Shown here piece after piece: positions 18,770 through 28,071 of a stretch of 64,000 bases of DNA (position 1 is the stretch's first letter; the number at the start of each line of letters is the position of its first letter). The translations under genes were made by a program, and so were the position numbers. A model generated the notes under the pieces. The model worked only from the letters and a program-made list of their open reading frames with translations, did no database searches and was not told the DNA's origin. Source of the stretch: Pirellulaceae bacterium (lineage in GTDB: Bacteria > Planctomycetota > Planctomycetia > Pirellulales > Pirellulaceae); contig JAHBXT010000001.1 of assembly GCA_019636385.1 (NCBI GenBank), forward strand, positions 868,001 through 932,000, read 5' to 3'.

Positions 18770-20398
18770 TTATGGAGATGGTGGCGCGGTTATGGGCCAC
18801 CCCAGTGCACATTGAAGTTGCAGTTGGGCACGATTGTAATCGGCAACCGCATTTAGATAAGCGCGCTGGGATTGTTCAAGTGCTTGGATCGACTGCAGAA
18901 ATTCAATCGGCAGGCCTAGGCCATCGCGAATTCGATCGAGGTTGCGTTGGTACGAATCACGAGCGCTGGCAATGGCGATCTGAGCCATCTGCAGTTGTTG
19001 CCGGCGCAGGCGGACTTGCACATTGGCCTGGGCCACCTCTTGTGCCACTTGATCCATCATGCGCAGCTTGGCAAAGGTCGCTTGCTGAACCTGCGCAGTG
19101 CGTTCACTTCTGGCGGCTGCTTCACCAAGACCCAAGTTGCGCATTTCCCAAACCATCATGGCGTCGATATCATAGCGTCCGCCGAAATTGTCTGTGTTGC
19201 CACCCAACCCGCCACCAAAGCTAGTAGTACTGAAGCCCAGCAAGACACTGGGGACAAAGGGGGCGTACTTCTCGCGTTTGTAGGCTTGGCAGGCTGCTGC
19301 CACCAAGGCTTGAGACTCTTTCAGCTCAGGTCGCGCGGATAGACCAGCCGCAATGAGTGTAGCTTCGTCGGATGATGGCTCAAGCATCTCCAGCGGTATG
19401 ATGACGGTATCTTGCGGAAGCAGCGCAGACGTCATCGGAATGCTGAGCGCACGAGCCAAGCGAGTGGACGCGACAAGCTGTCGCTCAACTGCAGCTAGTT
19501 GGCGTGTCTGGAGCAAGGCGAACTCTGTGGCGGTGCGATCTGCGTCAGACTGCAGGCCCTGCCCAGCTTCTGCGTAGTCTCTGGTAATTTTTGCCAGTTC
19601 GGTGGTCCGCTGGACCGCTTCTGAAATGATCTCCAGATCTTGACAGGCCTCCAGCAAGTCCATGTAGGCGATGCCAGCGCCCAGTAGCTGTTGGTTGAGT
19701 ATCGCAGTAGCAGCATGGCCTCGCGCCCAGACGGTCCTCTGTGCCGCTTGGGGAAGGAATAGTGCATCGGCCAGATGAAACCTAGCCACGATACCAGGCT
19801 GTGTTGGCGAGCCGGCGGCGACGGCTCCCGCGCCCAACCCGTAATTGAACGAATTGAGATTCACATCCACAATCGCCCCTTGCACATCCTGGTAGTTGCC
19901 ATCCCGCCGTCGGTAATTGAAGCCTGATTGAATACTCGGCAGCCACATGACCTTGGCTCGGTCGAGCTGCGCGTAGGCTTCTTGAACTCGCCAGCGGGCA
20001 AAACCAACCACCGGGTGTTGCCCACCAATCATGGCCAGGACTGTCGGCAAATTGATGGGCACGGCACGGGCTTCGGCAGAGGCAGGTGTCGAATCACTGT
20101 TTTCGAGCGAAGATTCCGATCCAGGGAGCGCCAACTCCACCAGCGAAGGATCGCTGCCTACCGATGGGTCGGTGTCAGTTTGGGCGGTCGTAAAGTTTGC
20201 TGGAGCAACGGAAAAATTCGGTGGTAGCCATGCGCTGCCCTCGGGCTGGGTTTGGGGGCTTGCATGCTCAGTAGCGGACTGGGAAGCGGACAACCCCTGA
20301 GAGGCCAGTCGCCTGTGTGTGGGCGATGTAGCTGCGCAACCTGCGAACATCATTGTCCAGGCCAGGACCACTACCCACGCAGAATCGTTCCAGCTCAT
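18770..20398 (-). CDS. TolC-family outer-membrane efflux lipoprotein
   Basis: The 542-residue protein begins with a lipoprotein signal ending in the lipobox F-A-G-C, with the acylated Cys at residue 21. After a low-complexity linker rich in Ser, Pro and Thr come two long helical repeats typical of outer-membrane factors, including segments near 'GAGIAYMDLLEACQDL' and the C-terminal 'LQSIQALEQSQRAYL'. TolC trimers form the outer-membrane tunnel of tripartite pumps. The gene is divergent from the RND pump and membrane-fusion genes across a 267-bp gap, and the three together make a complete efflux system. A GTG one codon upstream is also in frame. Confidence 0.85.
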   Translation of the reverse strand: MSWNDSAWVVVLAWTMMFAGCAATSPTHRRLASQGLSASQSATEHASPQTQPEGSAWLPPNFSVAPANFTTAQTDTDPSVGSDPSLVELALPGSESSLENSDSTPASAEARAVPINLPTVLAMIGGQHPVVGFARWRVQEAYAQLDRAKVMWLPSIQSGFNYRRRDGNYQDVQGAIVDVNLNSFNYGLGAGAVAAGSPTQPGIVARFHLADALFLPQAAQRTVWARGHAATAILNQQLLGAGIAYMDLLEACQDLEIISEAVQRTTELAKITRDYAEAGQGLQSDADRTATEFALLQTRQLAAVERQLVASTRLARALSIPMTSALLPQDTVIIPLEMLEPSSDEATLIAAGLSARPELKESQALVAAACQAYKREKYAPFVPSVLLGFSTTSFGGGLGGNTDNFGGRYDIDAMMVWEMRNLGLGEAAARSERTAQVQQATFAKLRMMDQVAQEVAQANVQVRLRRQQLQMAQIAIASARDSYQRNLDRIRDGLGLPIEFLQSIQALEQSQRAYLNAVADYNRAQLQLQCALGWPITAPPSP

Positions 20399-20665
20399 CA
20401 CGCCTGATTCCTTTCAGCCGAGACGGTCCGCCCGTCCATTTGTGATGCTTGTGTTGAATTTGTTTCGGCCAACGAAAAGAGCACCAGTAGCGTCTGTAGC
20501 GGTCAAACAGCGAGTTTTGATCGACCCAGGTGTAGGGCGATCCGGATAGACCGGCTAAACTGGCAGATCCAGCCTGAGAAACTTTGATGCCTGGCTAAGC
20601 TCGTCTCAACAAGGCGACTTGCTGGCCTCCGGAAACTGTTGTGAGTCACTAGGAAGGCCCACTGC
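20399..20665. promoter_or_regulatory. divergent regulatory region of the efflux locus
   Basis: The gap between the TolC-like gene and the RND gene should contain promoters in both directions. I could not pick a convincing operator or promoter pair. No regulator gene is adjacent. Confidence 0.35.
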
Positions 20666-23600
20666 ATGCAACTAATTCTGTCAGCCATGCGCCGCCCTGC
20701 GACAGTCATGGTGCTGGTATTGAGCCTGTCCATGGGCTGCTTCCTAGCCGTCGGGCCTGCTGTGTTCCAACACTTCAAGTGGCCCTATCCGGCGGGACTT
20801 CCCAGGGGGATGGAAGTCGACATCTTTCCCAAGCTTAATCTACCGGTCATCTATGTCTGCCAGCCGTACGGTGGGATGGACCCCGCTCAGATGGAAGGCT
20901 TCTTAACCAACTACTACGAGTACCACTTCCTGTACATCAGCGGGATTCATCACGTCGAATCGCGCAACGTGCAGGGTACGGCTCTCATGAAGCTGTACTT
21001 TCATCCTGAGACCAACATGGCTCAGGCGATGGCCGAGACGATCAACTACGTCAACCGCTCACAAGCCTTCATGCCACCAGGAACAGTGTCGCCGTTCGTG
21101 ATGCGTTATGATACGGGGTCGGTCCCTGTGGGTTACCTTGTGTTGTCGAGCGACACTCGTAGCATCGCCGAGATTCAAGACTTGGCATTGTTCCGGGTAC
21201 GCCCCATGTTTTCGAGTCTGCCGGGTGTGTCCGCACCGCCACCATTTGGAGGAAGTGCACGGTCGATTGTCATCACGGTCGACCCCAAGAAGCTGCAATC
21301 CTATAGCATGTCCCCGGACGAAGTCATCGTGTCGCTAACCAAAGGGAATACGCTCAGTCCATCAGGCAATATTCCGATCGGTGACACCTACCCGATCGTG
21401 CCTGTTAACTCGGTTGTGAAAGATCCGCAACAACTAGGGACCATTCCGATTCGGGTTGGCGACAATCCGGTGTTCTTACGAGATGTCGGATTGATTCAAG
21501 ATTCGGCAGACGCCCCCGCTGGTTACGCTCTAGTGAACGGACGTCGAGCGGTTTACATTCTGGCCACCAAGCGGGCTGAAGCTTCTACGCTCAGCGTGAT
21601 CAACAACATCAAGGACGCATTACCCAAAATGAAGGAGGCGTTAGGCGCGGATGGTGAAGGGATCGATGTCCGATTTGAGTTCGATCAGTCGCCCTACGTG
21701 ACACGCGCGGTCGGCGGCGTTGTTTCCGAAGGCTTGCTGGGTGCCTTGCTGGTGGGCTTGATGATCCTACTGTTCCTGCGCGATTGGCGAAGTTCGCTGA
21801 TCGTTGTTCTGAACATTCCCTTGGCATTGTGCTCTGCGATACTAGCGTTATGGATCACCGGCCAAACTATTAACTTGATGACCCTAGGTGGTTTGGCTTT
21901 GGCTATCGGGATTTTGGTGGACGAAGCTACCGTGTCCATGGAAAACATTCACTCGCACCTGCAACGCGGTGTTCCCCTAGCGCTCGCCGTACGCGATGGG
22001 TCGCTGGAGACGCTCGTGCCCCGGCTGCTGGCCATGCTCTGTATCTTGGCAGTGTTCGTATCGTCCTTCTTTATGCAGGGCGCAGCGCGCGCGTTATTCG
22101 TGCCACTGTCGCTGGCGGTCGGCTTCTCCATGATCGCGTCCTACTTGCTATCGAGCACCTTTGTGCCGGTGATGTCGGTGTGGCTGCTCAAGGGCGGACA
22201 TGATCATGACCACCAGCCCCAAACACTCTTCGATCGATTTCGTGCCGGCTACGAAAGCATCGTGACGAAGCTTGTAAGTCTGCGCTGGTTGGTCGCCCCC
22301 ACATATCTCGTGGGTTGTCTCGCTGTGGTTGCTTGGATCGCACCGCAACTCGGGCGCGGTGTCTTTCCGGTCGTCGATGCCGGTCAGTTCCGCTTGCGGA
22401 TGCGCGCATCCGATGGAACGCACATCGAGAAGTCCGAAGCTCTGGCCAAGCAAGCGTTGCAGATCATCGGCGATGAACTAGGACCAGACAACATTGAACT
22501 GACGTTGGGTTATGTTGGAATGATTCACTCCAATTTCCCGGTTAATGCGGTTTACCAATGGTCCCGCGGACCTGAGGAAGCCATTCTGTATGTTGACTTG
22601 AGTAACAAACTCCTGCTGCCCGACGAGCAGTTGAAGGAGAAAATAAGGGAGCGATTGGCGAAAGACATGCCCGACGTGCGCTTTTCTTTCGAGCCTTCAG
22701 ACATCGTGAATGAGGTCATGAGCTTTGGATCGCCAACGCCCATTGAAGTGGTCCTAAGCGGTACCGACTTTAGCAAGAATCGTGAGTTCGCCGAGACATT
22801 GCGAACAGAATTGGCTGGGGTGTCTGCCTTACGTGACATTCAACTTGGCCAGTCGATGGACTACCCCACCGTGCAAGTCCATGTCGATCGCGAAAAAGCG
22901 GGCTTGGCAGGCTTGATGCCCGTCGATGTATCACGAGCCCTGGTCACTGCCACTTCCTCCAGTCGATTTGTGGTTCCCAACTACTGGGCAGATCCCAAGA
23001 GTGGCGTGGCCTATCAGGTGCAAGTGGAGATACCTCGTCCTGTGGTTCGTTCCCCTTACGATGTGGAAACCGTCGGATCCATAGAACAGCTCGGCCGCAT
23101 CCCACTTCGCAAGACAGACAATGGTCAAATACTTGTGCGAGATGTAGCGACTATCGAGCGCGGCACCATGCCGGGGCAATATGATCGTTACAACATGAAG
23201 CGCCAAGTAACGCTGACCGCCAATATTTCGGGAGCCGACTTGGGGTCTGTGGCACACCAAGTTCAACAAGCCATTAAGCGCGCTGGCGATCCACCGACAG
23301 GCAGCACGGTCGAGGTACGAGGCCAAATTCCGCCCATGCAAGAGATGGAAGCCGGTCTCTCAATTGGACTGTTGCTGGCTATCGTGGCGGTGTTCTTGCT
23401 GCTGACAGCCAACTTCCAGTCGCTACGCCTAGCCGTGGTGACGGTATCAACGATACCTGCGGTCGTGGCGGGCGTCGTCGTGATGCTGCACATCACAGGT
23501 ACGACCATCAACATCCAATCGTTTATCGGGGCGATCATGGCAGTTGGAGTAGCGATGGCCAACGCGATTCTGCTGATCACCTTTGCAGAGAGCCGGCGCG

Positions 23601-23896
23601 GCGAAAACGGTGACGTCCTGACTGCGGCTGTCAGCGGTGCTGGCAGCCGATTGCGAGCGATTTTGATGACTAGCCTGGCGATGACCGCCGGCATGTTGCC
23701 AATGGCGTTAGCACTGGGCGAAGCTGGACAACAGAACGCCCCGCTTGGTCGAGCTGTGGTGGGAGGGTTGATGGCAGCCACCCTGGCTACGTTGTTCATG
23801 CTGCCAGTTTTCTTCGCACTGTTGCAGTCAAAAGCTAGTGTGAAGTCTGCGTCGATGGACCCTGATGATCCCGAGAGCCGCTACTTTGCGACCTGA
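20666..23896 (+). CDS. RND-family efflux transporter inner-membrane subunit
   Basis: The protein has 1076 residues and the duplicated RND layout: helix 1, a porter loop, helices 2-6, helix 7, a second loop, helices 8-12. It has the family's proton-relay region in helix 4 (GILVDEATVSMENI). The equivalent helix in the second half reads 'GVAMANAILLITFAESRR'. RND pumps use the proton gradient to export hydrophobic compounds or, in the CusA branch, metals. I see no CusA Met triad, so a drug or organic substrate is more likely; this is inference. The ATG at 20666 starts with the usual short cytoplasmic segment. The fusion-protein gene follows within 28 bp. Confidence 0.9.
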   Translation: MQLILSAMRRPATVMVLVLSLSMGCFLAVGPAVFQHFKWPYPAGLPRGMEVDIFPKLNLPVIYVCQPYGGMDPAQMEGFLTNYYEYHFLYISGIHHVESRNVQGTALMKLYFHPETNMAQAMAETINYVNRSQAFMPPGTVSPFVMRYDTGSVPVGYLVLSSDTRSIAEIQDLALFRVRPMFSSLPGVSAPPPFGGSARSIVITVDPKKLQSYSMSPDEVIVSLTKGNTLSPSGNIPIGDTYPIVPVNSVVKDPQQLGTIPIRVGDNPVFLRDVGLIQDSADAPAGYALVNGRRAVYILATKRAEASTLSVINNIKDALPKMKEALGADGEGIDVRFEFDQSPYVTRAVGGVVSEGLLGALLVGLMILLFLRDWRSSLIVVLNIPLALCSAILALWITGQTINLMTLGGLALAIGILVDEATVSMENIHSHLQRGVPLALAVRDGSLETLVPRLLAMLCILAVFVSSFFMQGAARALFVPLSLAVGFSMIASYLLSSTFVPVMSVWLLKGGHDHDHQPQTLFDRFRAGYESIVTKLVSLRWLVAPTYLVGCLAVVAWIAPQLGRGVFPVVDAGQFRLRMRASDGTHIEKSEALAKQALQIIGDELGPDNIELTLGYVGMIHSNFPVNAVYQWSRGPEEAILYVDLSNKLLLPDEQLKEKIRERLAKDMPDVRFSFEPSDIVNEVMSFGSPTPIEVVLSGTDFSKNREFAETLRTELAGVSALRDIQLGQSMDYPTVQVHVDREKAGLAGLMPVDVSRALVTATSSSRFVVPNYWADPKSGVAYQVQVEIPRPVVRSPYDVETVGSIEQLGRIPLRKTDNGQILVRDVATIERGTMPGQYDRYNMKRQVTLTANISGADLGSVAHQVQQAIKRAGDPPTGSTVEVRGQIPPMQEMEAGLSIGLLLAIVAVFLLLTANFQSLRLAVVTVSTIPAVVAGVVVMLHITGTTINIQSFIGAIMAVGVAMANAILLITFAESRRGENGDVLTAAVSGAGSRLRAILMTSLAMTAGMLPMALALGEAGQQNAPLGRAVVGGLMAATLATLFMLPVFFALLQSKASVKSASMDPDDPESRYFAT

Positions 23897-23924
23897 CCGC
23901 TCAACAATAATAAAACACCCCCCC

Positions 23925-25274
23925 ATGAAATCAGAACTAACCGTAATTTTTGGTGTGCTTTCAACGGCCCTGGTGTTAAGCATCACTGGCTGTAATCCAC
24001 AGAACGATGTCGCTGTCGAATTGAATTCAACTGCTGGGGAGGGATCGTCCTTAGTTCGCGTCACCACCGGACCAGCCGTCACAAAGACGCTGCGATTGTT
24101 TACAGAGCAGCCGGGGAGAGTCGCGGCCTTTGAAGAGACGCCGATCCTATCCAAGATACCTGGCTATGTAGAAACAGTTCACTTTGACATTGGAGACAAG
24201 GTGACCAAAGGTCAGTTGCTGATCCGCATTCGGGCACCCGAATATCAAGACCAACTGGAACAGAAGCGCGGATTGCTCTTACAGGCTGAGGCTCAGGTCA
24301 AGCAAGCCGAAGCAGCCCTGGCAGCCGCGCAGGCCTCAGCCAATTCCTATCACGCGATGGTGGTACAGGCGCAAGCCAGTGTTGGCCGCTCGGAAGCCGA
24401 GTTTGCTCGCTGGGACTCTGAGTACCAACGCATTCAGCAGTTGGTCAGCAAAGGGTCGGTGACCCCCAAGCTGGCCGATGAAACAGCTAGCCAGTACCAA
24501 GCAGCAGCCGCCGCCAAGCAAGAGGCGTTGGCCATCATCGAGTCTGCGAAGGCGCGACAGCAGGAAGCGGCAGCCAACGTCACGACGGCCGCCACCGCTA
24601 TCGATGCGGCGAGGGCTAAAGTCAAAGTGGCCCAAGCCGATATTCAGCAGGCTGAAACCATGCTGACCTATACCGAGCTGTTGAGCCCCTTCGACGGATA
24701 CGTCACTCATCGCCGCGTTGATGCTGGCCACTATGTACAGCCAGCAGGCGCCAGCAACGCGCAACCACTGATGACCATTGCCAATGTGACCAAGGTCCGA
24801 GTGTTTGTCAATGTGCCAGAAAGCGAAGCTACCTGGGTCGATGCCGGATTCGACGATGCCTTTCAAGGCGACCCGGTGACGATTCAGATTGCATCTGGAG
24901 AATCAATTGATGCGAGAGTAACTCGCACCAGCCTGCAACTGGACCTACACAGCCGTTCGCTTTCTACGGAAATCGATGTTCAGAACACTGATCTGATATT
25001 ACTGCCCGGCGCGTTCGTAACCGCCAAGATTCTACTGGAAGAACGAAGCGATGTACTAACACTACCGATCTCAGCCATCGTGAAGACCGCTACAGAGGCG
25101 GTTTGTTGCGTCGTTGTGGATGGAAAGATCCAGCACCAGCCAATCAAGTTAGGTCTACGAGTCGGCGATGATGTGCAGATTCTCTCCGGTCTAAATGGTA
25201 ATGAGCCAGTCGTGCTCGTCCGCGCCAATTCGCTCCGCTCTGGACAGGCAGTTGAAGTAATCGCGGAAAAATAA
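23925..25274 (+). CDS. RND periplasmic membrane-fusion lipoprotein (HlyD/AcrA family)
   Basis: The 449-residue protein has a lipobox S-I-T-G-C with Cys at residue 23. A lipoyl half-motif follows, then a long Ala/Gln-rich coiled-coil hairpin (about 100-240), the second lipoyl half (LSPFDGYVTHRRVDAGHYV), a beta-barrel and the membrane-proximal domain. Membrane-fusion proteins join the RND pump to the TolC channel. The start was set at 23925 because it gives a proper lipoprotein signal. A longer frame from 23865 would overlap the RND gene. A run of seven C residues sits directly before the ATG and no Shine-Dalgarno is visible, so translation may be coupled to the upstream gene. Confidence 0.88.
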   Translation: MKSELTVIFGVLSTALVLSITGCNPQNDVAVELNSTAGEGSSLVRVTTGPAVTKTLRLFTEQPGRVAAFEETPILSKIPGYVETVHFDIGDKVTKGQLLIRIRAPEYQDQLEQKRGLLLQAEAQVKQAEAALAAAQASANSYHAMVVQAQASVGRSEAEFARWDSEYQRIQQLVSKGSVTPKLADETASQYQAAAAAKQEALAIIESAKARQQEAAANVTTAATAIDAARAKVKVAQADIQQAETMLTYTELLSPFDGYVTHRRVDAGHYVQPAGASNAQPLMTIANVTKVRVFVNVPESEATWVDAGFDDAFQGDPVTIQIASGESIDARVTRTSLQLDLHSRSLSTEIDVQNTDLILLPGAFVTAKILLEERSDVLTLPISAIVKTATEAVCCVVVDGKIQHQPIKLGLRVGDDVQILSGLNGNEPVVLVRANSLRSGQAVEVIAEK

Positions 25275-25761
25275 ATCGCTGATCGTCGTGACGTTGTGTC
25301 GGCGCAATTGGCGCGTTACGCGATCGTTTGGTTGGTTTGTAGACCATTGAGATGCACAGTTTAGGCAGCTTCCAATTGCAACCCCGCTGTCCGGGTGATC
25401 ACGGCCAGCAAGATGCGAGGCGGCCTAGGCAGTCTAGCGCGATCTTGATTCTTAGTAGACTTTAGACATGTGCAAGGTGATGCTTTCCGCCAAGGCCGTG
25501 GAAGCTGTGTCGTTGCTTGGTCTACTGGAGTGCCGATTGTGTCCGCTGAAAAAGTAGTGCGAGTCGAACTGATCAGTCAGTAATTCCAGACGGTCCAAGA
25601 ATTGGTTTTTGATGTACTGGAGTACTGGAGCTTCAGTGGTGAGGCGGCGCAAGCGGACGCAATGGTATTTGCATTACTCTGCAGCCATTTGCTTACATTT
25701 GGCAATGGCAGAAACGTTATGCCGGCTTGCTTGACCCACCCTGCAAATCCTTGAACCACGG
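25275..25761. other. intergenic region, no gene seen
   Basis: These 487 bp separate two convergently oriented genes. Short open frames show no family features. A short duplicated 'actggagtac'-like sequence occurs near 25615-25630. No terminator hairpin with a T-run stands out. Confidence 0.4.
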
Positions 25762-26751
25762 CTACTCCCAGCTCCCTTCCGGAATAGGCTTTTCTTCGAC
25801 AATCTCGATGGTGACGTGATCGGGGCCGAGGACATAAAAACTCTTGAAGCCAAAATCGGTGCGAAGCTTGATGTCATCAATGATCTGGACGCCATTGGAT
25901 TGCATGCGATCGCGCACGGGCTGGATGTCGCGGAAGGAAAAGGCAATGTGATCGAGGGCTCGACCAGCGCTGGGCAGCAGCGTTTCTGGTGGCGTGGGAG
26001 CGTGCGTCCACCAATTGACGCTGCCGTGGCCCGGCGCTGCGAAAATATTGATGCGCACATCGTCCGCTGTGCGCAACTCGGTCATCCACATGTAGCGCAG
26101 CGTGAGCAGCGGGTTATTGGGGTCTGGCTCAAAGTCGTCTGGTGGTGAAGACGGTCGAGGGGGAATCCGGCTGGGCCCACGCAGTCCAAGGTTGTCCATG
26201 TACCACTGAGCGGTTGCCCCTACATCGTGGGTGATCAAATGCACGTGCGCAAATCGAGGTTGAGGAATGCCCGAATAGAATTCGAAAAACTCGCGACTCG
26301 GCCCAAAGGCATACAGGTACTTGTGTTGTCCGAGGGCTCTGGGCGGTGTTTCGATTTCAACTTGGTGCTTTCTCAACCATTCGAATTCGGCAACCGCATC
26401 TTTGCATCCCCAGCCGATGTGATACAAGCCGCTTTCCAATTGCCAGGGCGGTGGTTGGCTAACCGTGTTAAACAGAATCAAAGCACGGTCGACCAGTACC
26501 GCGTTGGAGCTGCCGCGATACGAAATTCGTTGGGCATTCACAATCGTCTCATAAAACTGCATGCTCTGGGTGGGGTCCACCGTATTGATGCGCGTATGAT
26601 GGTAATCGGCCGGCTCGATGGTCGCCTGTGACCGAGCATCGCGCGCATCCCTCCGCCCCGGCGGTTGAGCGCCAAGACCATTCGGCGGAACGCACAATGC
26701 TAATGCTAATGCTACCGTAACGAATCGAAGCCGAGAGTAAATGGCAACCAT
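25762..26751 (-). CDS. exported VOC-superfamily (glyoxalase/dioxygenase fold) protein
   Basis: The 329-residue protein starts with a signal peptide (hydrophobic core about residues 9-25, then ALGAQ-like cleavage region). Two vicinal-oxygen-chelate modules follow: about 48-160, starting with YHHTRINTVDPTQSMQFYE, and about 170-325, starting with 'FAHVHLITHDVGATAQWYMDNLGL'. The second ends with 'YVLGPDHVTIEIVEE', a typical VOC metal-ligand strand. VOC proteins bind a divalent metal and act as glyoxalases, dioxygenases or resistance proteins. An exported one is less common, and no substrate can be assigned. The gene stands alone. Confidence 0.75.
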   Translation of the reverse strand: MVAIYSRLRFVTVALALALCVPPNGLGAQPPGRRDARDARSQATIEPADYHHTRINTVDPTQSMQFYETIVNAQRISYRGSSNAVLVDRALILFNTVSQPPPWQLESGLYHIGWGCKDAVAEFEWLRKHQVEIETPPRALGQHKYLYAFGPSREFFEFYSGIPQPRFAHVHLITHDVGATAQWYMDNLGLRGPSRIPPRPSSPPDDFEPDPNNPLLTLRYMWMTELRTADDVRINIFAAPGHGSVNWWTHAPTPPETLLPSAGRALDHIAFSFRDIQPVRDRMQSNGVQIIDDIKLRTDFGFKSFYVLGPDHVTIEIVEEKPIPEGSWE

Positions 26752-26874
26752 GGTTTATGACTCCTTAAGGAAGCTTCACGATCATGCTACCAGTGTTCAC
26801 AGTCTACCATCCTAGCAGCGGTCGGGCTGCTGTGGCCGGGCGGTGAAGGAAATCGTATACCAGCAGGTAGCCAT

Positions 26875-27030
26875 TCAGCCCGCGCTTAGATGGCGGTGTT
26901 GGGCTGCATTCGGATAGGTCGGGGCAAGCGTACCCGGCACGGGATTCTTGCAGCGGTGGGGCCTCAGCCAGCACGACGCCTTCGACGTTTGGAGCGCACC
27001 AGCGACACTACACTCAGCCCTGGTAGGAAC
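26875..27030 (-). pseudogene. remnant of a DUF1330-type gene
   Basis: Read on the minus strand, this stretch contains 'NVEGVVLAEAPPL' in one frame and 'TYPNAAQHRHLSAG' in another. Both match the second half of the intact DUF1330 protein at 30337-30624, which has DVEGVVIAEFPSV and AYQDAAQHRHRG. A 21-bp block at 26889-26909 is identical to 30378-30398. The change of frame and loss of the N-terminal half show a decayed paralogue. Confidence 0.65.
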
Positions 27031-27095
27031 TAGAAGCTCAGTGTATTCTAGCCTCAAGATTTGAACCAATCGCACGAGAATCTGCGGATTACGAT

Positions 27096-27968
27096 ATGTT
27101 AACAGGTGGAACATCGACCTCGTCAACGCTCGATTCCGACCAACTTCAGTGCATGGAAGTTTGGGGTGGGAATCGAGGGATCGAACGTTATTTCCGCTTG
27201 CCAGGACTGGAGATTTGGCTGTATTCCCGGCCTTACGATGAAGCTGCGAGTGGAGGTGATGTTTATTATCTCTCGTCTTGTGCTTCGGGGCGAATAACAC
27301 GACTACTTCTGGCGGATGTCAGCGGTCATGGCGTGGCGGTTTCGCAATGCGCTAGCCGCTTACGGGATTTAATGCGCAAGCACATTAATCGCGTCAGTCA
27401 ACAACTGTTTGTAGCCGAAATCAACAAGGATTTCACGGGATTAGGGGAAGGAAACTTTGCAACAGCCTTAGTGGGCACCTTTTTCGCCTCAACACGGTCC
27501 CTGCAACTCTCCACGGCAGGCCACCCCCACCCCATACTCTTCCGTGATAAGAGCTGTACCTGGGAGATTTGCGACCCAGGCTCAGCAGACACCACAGAAT
27601 TGAGCGATCTGCCGCTTGGTATCGTGGAAGGCGTCGAGTACTGCCAATCTCGCCTGACGCTTGGCCCCGGAGACATGTTACTTGCCTATACCGACGGTGT
27701 CACGGAAATGCGGTTAAGCAACGATCGACAGTTAAACTCAGCGGGGCTTCTGTCACTGGCTCAGGCTATGAGCGGGACGGCTCCGGCGGCATTCTTATCA
27801 AAACTGGTCGAACGCTTGCGGAAGAGCTCCAGCGAGCCGATGGGAGACGATATGACTATGTTGCTTCTGCGAGCAGATGGAACCGGAACCAGTTGGCGGA
27901 ACAACTTGCTGGCCCCGTTCCGGCTTTTACGTGGCGCTCGCAACAAAGTTACCTTTCGTCAGACGTAA
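27096..27968 (+). CDS. SpoIIE/RsbU-type PP2C serine phosphatase
   Basis: The 290-residue protein is nearly all phosphatase domain. Conserved metal-binding and core motifs are SGGDVYY, LLADVSGHG, LSTAGHPHP, LLAYTDGVTE and GDDMTMLLL. Family members dephosphorylate anti-sigma-factor antagonists or similar phosphoproteins in partner-switching pathways. No N-terminal sensor (PAS, GAF, response regulator) is present and no STAS or anti-sigma gene is adjacent, so the partner must be elsewhere. The ATG at 27096 lies just beyond the decayed DUF1330 remnant. Confidence 0.88.
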   Translation: MLTGGTSTSSTLDSDQLQCMEVWGGNRGIERYFRLPGLEIWLYSRPYDEAASGGDVYYLSSCASGRITRLLLADVSGHGVAVSQCASRLRDLMRKHINRVSQQLFVAEINKDFTGLGEGNFATALVGTFFASTRSLQLSTAGHPHPILFRDKSCTWEICDPGSADTTELSDLPLGIVEGVEYCQSRLTLGPGDMLLAYTDGVTEMRLSNDRQLNSAGLLSLAQAMSGTAPAAFLSKLVERLRKSSSEPMGDDMTMLLLRADGTGTSWRNNLLAPFRLLRGARNKVTFRQT

Positions 27969-28071
27969 CTGAATATTAATAACAACTGAGCATTGCTTGC
28001 TGTTGTAGCAATGTGGCACGCAGGGAAGCCATTGCACTCACAGCGACTTGTGCCGGTCAACTGCCAATTCA

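Noticed and set aside
26919..26935. A fifth copy of the dispersed repeat (TCGGGGCAAG)
   Set aside because: Only the first nine bases agree; the rest of the pattern is missing and the stretch is explained by the DUF1330 remnant.
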